Assembly (NCBI GenBank): GCA_963082975.1
Contig: OY720350.1
Location: forward strand, 19,190,910-19,254,909
Direction: 5' to 3'
Length of the DNA stretch: 64,000 bases
Source of the DNA: Labia minor
Taxonomy: Eukaryota > Arthropoda > Insecta > Dermaptera > Spongiphoridae
Shown: positions 57,966 to 64,000 of the stretch, in pieces
Layout: the number at the start of each line of letters is the position of its first letter
How positions within the stretch are numbered: position 1 is the first letter of the stretch
The notes under the pieces: model-generated
Told to the model about the DNA's origin: nothing
The model's database searches: none
Seen by the model: the letters and a program-made list of their open reading frames with translations, nothing else
Program-made: the position numbers and the translations under genes

Positions 57966-58713
57966 CACGAATCATAAGTGACATTGAAAATTCAATCAAA
58001 TTAATCAAATACAATTGATTCATTGAAATTGCTTATCGTCGCATGCATGCTTTATCTAAAATCGAAATACGCTCCAAACAATTTTTATAATCTTTAAATC
58101 ATCATTATACTTAATCTTAAAAATTACTAATCACGTTGGAGAAATAAAAATGTTTAATATATTAATTAAATTTTTTTAATGTTCTTTTTACTAAAATACT
58201 TAATTAGAAAGAAAATTAAAACAAAAAAAAAAAAAAAAAAATTATACAATTATAAAATCATTCAAAACAAATTAATTAAATACTGGTTGGTGATTTTGGC
58301 CATTTCTATTTTCTAGATATTTTTTTTTTATTTTAAAATTTTATTAAAATATTAAACTAATTAAATTTATATTATGTAAATAAGATCATAAATAATTATA
58401 TAAAAATTATTTACAGAAAAATTTATAAATAGAGGAATTATTAGTAGGCTGAGTACAGGTAAATTGAAATTCAATTGATGTGGAAGGAGGTAACTCATAG
58501 ATTGAAAATAATTTAGAACCTTTACTTATCAGAAAATTTTGTTTTTTAATATGAAATCACGTATTATAATAATTTCTTATTATTGTATCATAAAAAAAAT
58601 ATTCAAAATTACTTTGATTATAAACATACATTTTAATTTCTAACAATAAAATAAGATTTAAAAAAGTCCCTGATGGTGGAACTACAAGAACCAGTTTTTT
58701 TTTTTTGGATTAA
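57966..58713. other. AT-rich spacer
   Basis: Low-complexity sequence, with a GCATGCATGC word near 58041. No gene seen. Confidence 0.5.
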
Positions 58714-59224
58714 CATACATTCATTCAACAAGTACTTAGTCTCACCGCCCGATGGCGCTGCTATCACAAAATAGTTTTACAATCATGTAGTACATTCTTT
58801 TACAAACCTACCGTCAAAGTTTCAGTCAATTCCTTTTACTAGTTTTGTTTTGACAGCCTTTGGAAGCGAGCGTGTCGATCAGTTGTGCAAAAATAGAAAA
58901 ATAACAATATCGTTCGGTGATTAGATTCTTATTTTTGGAAGGGAAAACGCACAGCGAAATTAAAGATCGCTTGGATGCTGTATACGGTGACTCTTCTCCT
59001 TCGATGGCGACGGTCAAAAATTAGTACGATATTGTACTTTTTCCATTTTTGAACAAGTGATCGACACGCTCGCTTCCAAACGCTGTCAAAACAAAACTAG
59101 TGAAGAAACTTGACTGAAACTTTGACAGCAGGCTAGTAAAAGAATGTACTACATGATGGTAAAACTCCTTTGTGATAGCAGCGCCATCGGGGGGTGAGGC
59201 TAAGTACTCGTTGAATGACCCTCG
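58714..59224. mobile_element. Mariner-derived foldback element (inverted 5' halves)
   Basis: The left arm (about 58714-58913) and right arm (59026-59224) are reverse complements over about 200 bp with few differences. The right outer end, read inwards, is CGAGGGTCATTCAACGAG, a mariner-type terminus next to TA. Each arm is the 5' terminal and untranslated part of one mariner. The loop (58914-59025) carries the start of its transposase. The 3' half of the transposon is absent: a 5' end has been joined to an inverted copy of itself. Confidence 0.88.
58914..59024 (+). pseudogene. Mariner transposase N-terminal remnant in the loop
   Basis: Reads VIRFLFLEGKTHSEIKDRLD then AVYGDSSPSMATVKN followed by a stop. 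This matches the first helix-turn-helix (HTH_48 type) of a mariner family different from the one at 38762. The start codon is lost in the left arm (ATAG instead of ATGG) but its counterpart in the inverted right arm is still ATGG. No catalytic residue is present. Confidence 0.88.
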
Positions 59225-59869
59225 TATTAATGTGGTGTTGGTTTATAAAGTATCAGAATGAGGGTTTGTTTTTCGCCAAATTCAATGTTAAAATAATAGT
59301 ACTATTTTTAATATATTAGATCTGAGATGATAAATTTATATAAAAAATAGTAGAAAAGGTCAGAGAATGAGAGAGATCATTATTTTATAGAAGAGTCTCC
59401 ATATAAACATTTTAATTTAGAAATTTAAATTTAAATTAAAAAATAAATAAATATCTATTATTTAATACAAATTTATTTTCTGATTATAAAATTACCCATC
59501 ATTATTATTAATTGAATTAAAATTTGTAGATACAATACAAATAATAAATACAAATTAATATACAATTTTATGTATTATCCATATTTTTTAAATTATAATT
59601 TTTTTTTCTTTATAATATTTTGTATTATAATGATATGCAAATAAATATTCTATAGAACAATATAAACACACTTGAGTTAGGTTATAGGAGAACGAATGAA
59701 TTAGCCCACAGAAAATTATCTTTAAACGTTTTTCAATTATTTTTTATTAGTTATAAAGAATGAAATACAAAATAAAAAATCAAATAAATAAATAAATAAA
59801 TAAATAAAAAAATGAGTAAGTTAATTGTCAAGTAAGTCATGTGTAGATAATCCGAAAATTCAAGTTCCG
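59225..59869. other. AT-rich spacer
   Basis: Low-complexity sequence with (AAAT)n near 59782-59808. No feature seen. Confidence 0.5.
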
Positions 59870-60260
59870 TTCATCCCTGGGCATTTATTAAATTTACCTG
59901 TATATCCTGTTTTCACTAAAGAGAGCGAGAGAGATAGAAAGAAAGAGTTATTCCGAATATAATACGGTGATTATAAGATATTCATAAAGCAAGGTGTTAG
60001 TTTGTTGAACTCTGCACAGCGTCAGCCGGAACGAGGCTAATTAATTAAAACAGCTAACAGAGGAGCAAACGTTCAAGAAATAAATAGGGAAAAAGAAAAA
60101 TAAGTGTTCACTTACTCATTCAATACAATTCATAAATATTTTCTATTGATTATATGAATAAGAACATCTCTCGATCGTTCTTCCTGGCACAGGGAGTCGG
60201 TAAATCATTCGAAACCAGAGAAGAAAACCGTTAACGATTCAATTATTTAATAAATTTCTC
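59870..60260. other. Higher-complexity island
   Basis: Contains a GAGA-rich patch (59920-59950), 'CTCTGCACAGCGTCAGCCGG' and 'CCTGGCACAGGGAGTCGG'. Apparently single-copy; no ORF. A candidate regulatory segment. Confidence 0.35.
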
Positions 60261-60605
60261 TTTGATCCAAATGAATTCATTCAAATCCTATAAATAATAT
60301 ATTTCTCATTTCAAATAGAAATAAAAGAAAAGAATTTGTTTCATGCTCTCTTTAATAAACAAATTATTTTTCCTTTTTTTTTTCTCTCTATAATTTGAAA
60401 ATTATCGATTTATATATTTTGATATAGAAAGGATTATATATCAATATATATATATAATATACTAATCTCTACAATATTTATAATATTTTATATAATTCCT
60501 GTATAATAAAAAAATATTATATATAATTATTTAACTAACTATTGTAAAGTAATAAATACGTAGATAGTATTGTCATGCACAATTTTTCATTTTAAATAAC
60601 CATTT
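60261..60605. other. AT-rich spacer
   Basis: No feature seen. Confidence 0.5.
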
Positions 60606-61203
60606 TTACCGACCGACGATAGTAAAGGAGGTGTTGTTTTAACACTAAATTTCACATGTGGAGATTTTTACATATTTCCACGAATCATGCATTTTCTTAA
60701 CAGAAAAAAGTATTTTTAGCATGATGTCTGTCCGTCCGTACAGCTTGAACGTCTCAACAGATTTTGATAAAATTTGATATTTTTGCTTAATGCATCAGTA
60801 TGATGAATTGATCAACTTTTGGTGTATATCTGGTAACCGAAAGTGGTAGTATTACCGATCGACGATAGGAAGGGAAGGGTTATTTTCACACCAAATTTCA
60901 CATAAGTAGATTTTTTACTATATTTGCATTTTGTATTGGTTTTATCCTCGGAAAAAAAACATCTTAATTAGTTTTTTCTTAAATTAAGATTATATGACGT
61001 CACCCAGCCATACATGACGTCACAGCCAGCGCCTCCTTATATATTATAAATAAAATAAAATTAAAAATATTTATTTTATATTATAATTTGTTTTATATTT
61101 CATTAATAGATACATTTAAATTATTTGAAATTGTTTCTGTAGCTCGAAATTAATTTATTTCTAACCGGTCGGTTCTGTGCCTGGCCACAGGTCAACTTAT
61201 TTT
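60606..61203 (+). mobile_element. Family A Helentron-like element, copy A5 (most diverged)
   Basis: 5' end TTACCGACCGACGATAGT at 60606. The GTCY tract is reduced to GTCTGTCCGTCCGT (60725-60738). TGACGTCA occurs at 60996-61003 and 61016-61023. The 3' hairpin region is GCCTGGCCACAGGTC with the AACTTATTTT tail at 61180-61203. Despite many substitutions elsewhere, both palindromes and their 20-bp spacing are intact. Confidence 0.8.
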
Positions 61204-61250
61204 ATTTTGTAATTATTATAAATTTCAGTTATTTATATATGGGTATATAA

Positions 61251-61294
<44 letters not shown>

Positions 61295-62889
61295 TCTCTC
61301 TTTCTTTCTCTGAGAATATAATCAACATTCATAAACTATAGATTTGTTTTTAAGATTGGTGGAGCCAAAGATTAAGTATTTCTAAATAAAATAAAATAAA
61401 ATAATTTAAAAAATTAATGTTTCAATTGAATATTTTAAAGATATTGATCTTCAACATTAGATAATGAGAATAGATCTAGAGATTTTTAAAATATATTTTA
61501 AAATTTTATCTTGATCGAAATAAAGTAGAAATCATTGCGTGATTGAAATATAATTAAAAAAAAATTAATTGTAATATTTACTTTACTCTATATAAATTAA
61601 AAATGTACTTGTCCATATTGTATTTTTTAATTCAGTCCATTCAGTATAAAATAATTCTATTTAGAATTCAAATTGCAAATTAGATTTACTTAAAAGAAAT
61701 TTGATAAAATGAATTATACAAATTCAATCAGATATATCAGATCATAAGAAGTACTTTTTTTATTTTTTAAGTTAATTAATTACTAAACATTTGTTTATTT
61801 TTTTAATGTAATATAATATGAAAACAACAGATAAAAATAATTTGTTTCTTATTTTTAAACAAAACTGAAAAAATATTATCTATCTATCTCTAAGATACTA
61901 CCACTTGTCACTGCATTAACATTTCATTATAAAAATTAAATAAAAAAAAAATATAAATATAAAAAATTTTTATAAAATAACGTATTTCCAATGGACTAAA
62001 AAGAATAAAATAATTTTTCTATAAGCTTGACAAAGTTTATGGATTATTCGCTACTGTTTAATAAAAATCAAAAAATTTGAAAATTTTGAAATAGCCTCTT
62101 GGGTACATCACGTGTACCAATTTAAATTTATATTATTAAAATGCATAAATCAGATGTTATAAAATGAATTCATAAATTTTACACAAATTTTTTATATATA
62201 TTTAAATAAATAAACAACATTAATAATAATATTTCATAAATATTAGAGTATGTGTTTTATTTCCTTTAAAATTTAACAACAATAGAATTTTAAATTGTTG
62301 CACGTGAAGTTGTTAGGCGGTAATTTCAAATTTACATTTATAACTTTTTTATCTCTCGCCCACCAATTAAACAAAATTTTAATAATAATATGGATAATCC
62401 TCCCAAAGATATTTATTAAATTTAATATTTTATTTTAATACCATATTTTGATTGTATTAATTTTAGATTATATTAATGTTTGATTATAAATATATAGATA
62501 GATATATTCTTATAGTTATAAATTATAAAGACATATGCTTATTAGGGTAAAGGAAGTTTGGGGTCCATTCCACTCACGGTTTATAATAAAATTTATTTTA
62601 TTCTAAAAATCATGTGTGGGGCATACATTCATTCGTTTATTTCTTTTCAATTATTAAACAGGAAGAAAGTAAGCTTTCATTTCATATTTATTTATTGAAT
62701 TAAGTTGAATGGACTTGATTATTATTTTATTTCTAAAAAGTACAGTTCAATTACTTTCCGTATTTATATAAAAAAAAAACTAGCGTGTTTTATGAATTAA
62801 AAAAAATCTAAATAAATCATTTTTACGTTTCATTATATTTATTTATTCTATTTTCATTTACAAATTTTGAATATTTCTCGAAAAAAAAG
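61204..62889. other. AT-rich gene-free stretch with (TA)n/(CT)n
   Basis: (TA)n at about 61256-61292 runs into a CTCTCTTTCTTTCTCT patch. The rest is low-complexity A/T with small mixed patches near 62095-62120 and 62540-62575. No gene seen. Confidence 0.5.
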
Positions 62890-63200
62890 TGGATATAAAT
62901 AAAAAGTGAAGTTAGAATCAAAGAACGCCCAAGGGAGTGGGAGTGTGCTCGGGTGTGTATGTGAATGTGTGTGGCACGTAAACGAATGAGAGTGTATGTG
63001 CCTCTACCCCGTGTTCTTGGGCACACGACGTCTGCCGCTGATGGGGGAGGGTTACGCACACGCTTGACCGCCCGAGCGCAAATGCTACAAACCTTGGCAG
63101 CTGCCATTTCCAAAACTACCAAATAGTGAACAGGGCTCAGAAAGTATTGCGTCGCCAACATTCCTTAACTTTGCCTTCGTATAAGGTATTCGTATATTCG
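62890..63200. other. Higher-complexity island
   Basis: GC-richer block with (GT)n-like words at 62950-63000, 'GTGTTCTTGGGCACACGACG' and 'GCTGATGGGGGAGGG'. A 112-residue reverse ORF (62823-63161) covers it. It starts MLATQYFLSPVHYLVVLEMA and includes CSICARAVKRVRNPPPS, then degenerates into low-complexity histidine/serine and AT-rich codons. I recognise no family. It could be an exon fragment but is not called. Confidence 0.35.
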
Positions 63201-63669
63201 AAATCATCGCCAACCAACTTGTAATAATGGAAATGTATTATTCATGTTTAAAGAAAAAACAACAACTTAAAATTAATTTAAATTTTAAATAAACAATATA
63301 AATAAAATAACAAAATATGCCAAAACAACACCATTCAGAAATATTAACAAAATAAACAAATAAAATTGTGTAAATAAATCTGTATTATTAAAAAATAAAT
63401 AAATAAATATTTTACTATCAATGAATATATAAAAATTGAAGTGAATTCCATTTAATATATATTTAAATATTTTTTTATCTATAAGTTTTTATGGTTTTTA
63501 TAATTTCTCTTATTAAATAATTCTACTATATATTTATTTTGTACTTTATGAAAGGTATATTATTAAGTTTTAGCTTGTTCTTTATTATGAACAAATAGCA
63601 AAACGTATCGAAAATTTTGCAATGATTCAAGTGGTATATTAAAGTGATTTATTTATTATGAATGATATA
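63201..63669. other. AT-rich spacer
   Basis: Low-complexity sequence. The last TA (63668-63669) is the probable mariner target. Confidence 0.5.
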
Positions 63670-64000
63670 CGAGGGGTGTTCAAAGTATTCTCGGTATAGG
63701 TATGAAGGAAAATGGAGTAACTTCTAACTAAAATTTATTTTTCAATGTAGTCCCCCATAACCTCAATACACTTGTTTGCTCGGGAAACTAACTTTTGAAT
63801 TCCCTCTAAAAATAATTTTCCTCCTTGTCCTCAAAATGTGCGTTAATTGCCACCTTCAGCTTTTCATCGTCAAAAAAACGTTTTCCACGAAGATCTTTTT
63901 TTTAGGTTGGGGAACAAGAAGTAATCACTGGGGGCAAGGTCTGGGCTGTAAGGTGTATGCTTTATTTCTTCAAAGCATTTTTCTCAACATTGTCGCATCA
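63670..64000 (-). mobile_element. Mariner element, 3' portion (cut by window edge)
   Basis: Directly after TA, the end reads CGAGGGGTGTTCAAAGTATT, a mariner terminal inverted repeat. The element continues past the window on the transposase side, so its other end cannot be checked. Confidence 0.85.
63735..64000 (-). pseudogene. Mariner transposase C-terminal part with two frameshifts
   Basis: Reverse strand: HTPYSPDLAPSDYFLFPNLK (about 63903-63953) contains the third catalytic aspartate motif. One frameshift at the A run after PNLKK is followed by LRGKRFFDDEKLKVAINAHF. Another frameshift near 63810 precedes LEGIQKLVSRANKCIEVMGD and YIEK, with the stop at 63735-63737. The C-terminus is recognisable and complete but the gene is broken. 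It belongs to a different mariner lineage from the element at 38762 (different TIR and tail). Confidence 0.88.

Noticed and set aside
62823-63161. 112-residue reverse ORF at the 63-kb island
   Set aside because: No domain recognised. The downstream third is low complexity and AT-rich, and there is no splice or promoter pattern I can defend. Kept as an island description only.
1-64000. Endogenous virus or LTR retrotransposon
   Set aside because: No LTR pair, primer-binding site, protease, integrase or capsid-like sequence was found. The TG...CA ends of element C belong to inverted, not direct, repeats.

Overview
This is very AT-rich, repeat-dense, gene-poor metazoan nuclear DNA, most probably from an arthropod. 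The evidence is several decayed mariner transposases, hAT-type terminal repeats, a tRNA-derived SINE, a LINE reverse-transcriptase tail, and short elements built around (GTCY)n or (GT)n tracts and the GATGAAATTTGGTA-type core seen in many arthropod Helentron-like repeats. I find no host protein-coding gene, rRNA or functional tRNA. No long ORF looks like a host exon; the only recognisable coding sequence is transposon debris. Species cannot be named from the sequence.

Two families of short Helentron-like (rolling-circle type) elements dominate. Family A (about 0.65 kb; five copies plus fragments) starts TTACCGACCGACGATAGT, ends in the hairpin GACCTGGCCACAGGTC plus AACTTATTTT, carries a (GTCY)n tract and, in all five copies, two perfect TGACGTCA palindromes exactly 20 bp apart. 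Family B (about 0.7-1.0 kb; twelve copies) starts TACTATCTCGC, ends GCGAGATAGT plus the hairpin TGGAGACACTCCA, and carries a (GT)n tract. Half of the B copies contain a third element, C: a long-TIR transposon (TGTGGTG...CACCACA) always at the same internal site and flanked by 5-bp AGCAG-type duplications. The empty site is visible in B copies without C.

Layout: 1-1.5 kb, two A copies; 2.5-2.8 kb, a foldback MITE; 4.6 kb, a hAT-like remnant; 5.5-13.4 kb, dense A/B copies and a triple nest (hAT F containing hAT D containing B); 15.2-16.3 kb, B5+C3 and a 226-bp flank that recurs at 36.2 kb between two B copies; 19.8 kb, B8; 22 kb, a mariner relic; 23-26.7 kb, SINEs and a hAT-in-hAT nest; 28-32.8 kb, small TIR elements, including a hAT MITE with a perfect 8-bp duplication; 35.3-37.2 kb, the B6-flank-B7 composite; 38.8-39.7 kb, an internally deleted mariner with intact ends; 41-43.9 kb, a B dimer and B10; 45.5 and 50.9 kb, LINE 3' fragments; 49.7-53.7 kb, B11 in a hAT and B12+C6; 58.7 kb, a mariner foldback hairpin; 60.6 kb, A5; 63.7 kb to the edge, a frameshifted mariner.

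Between the repeats, short stretches of higher GC and more complex sequence recur every few kilobases (for example 13.6, 18.2, 21, 27, 28.6, 33.6, 37.4, 42.5, 48.6, 54.5, 60 and 63 kb). They do not look coding. They could be regulatory DNA in a gene desert or a long intron, but this rests only on composition.
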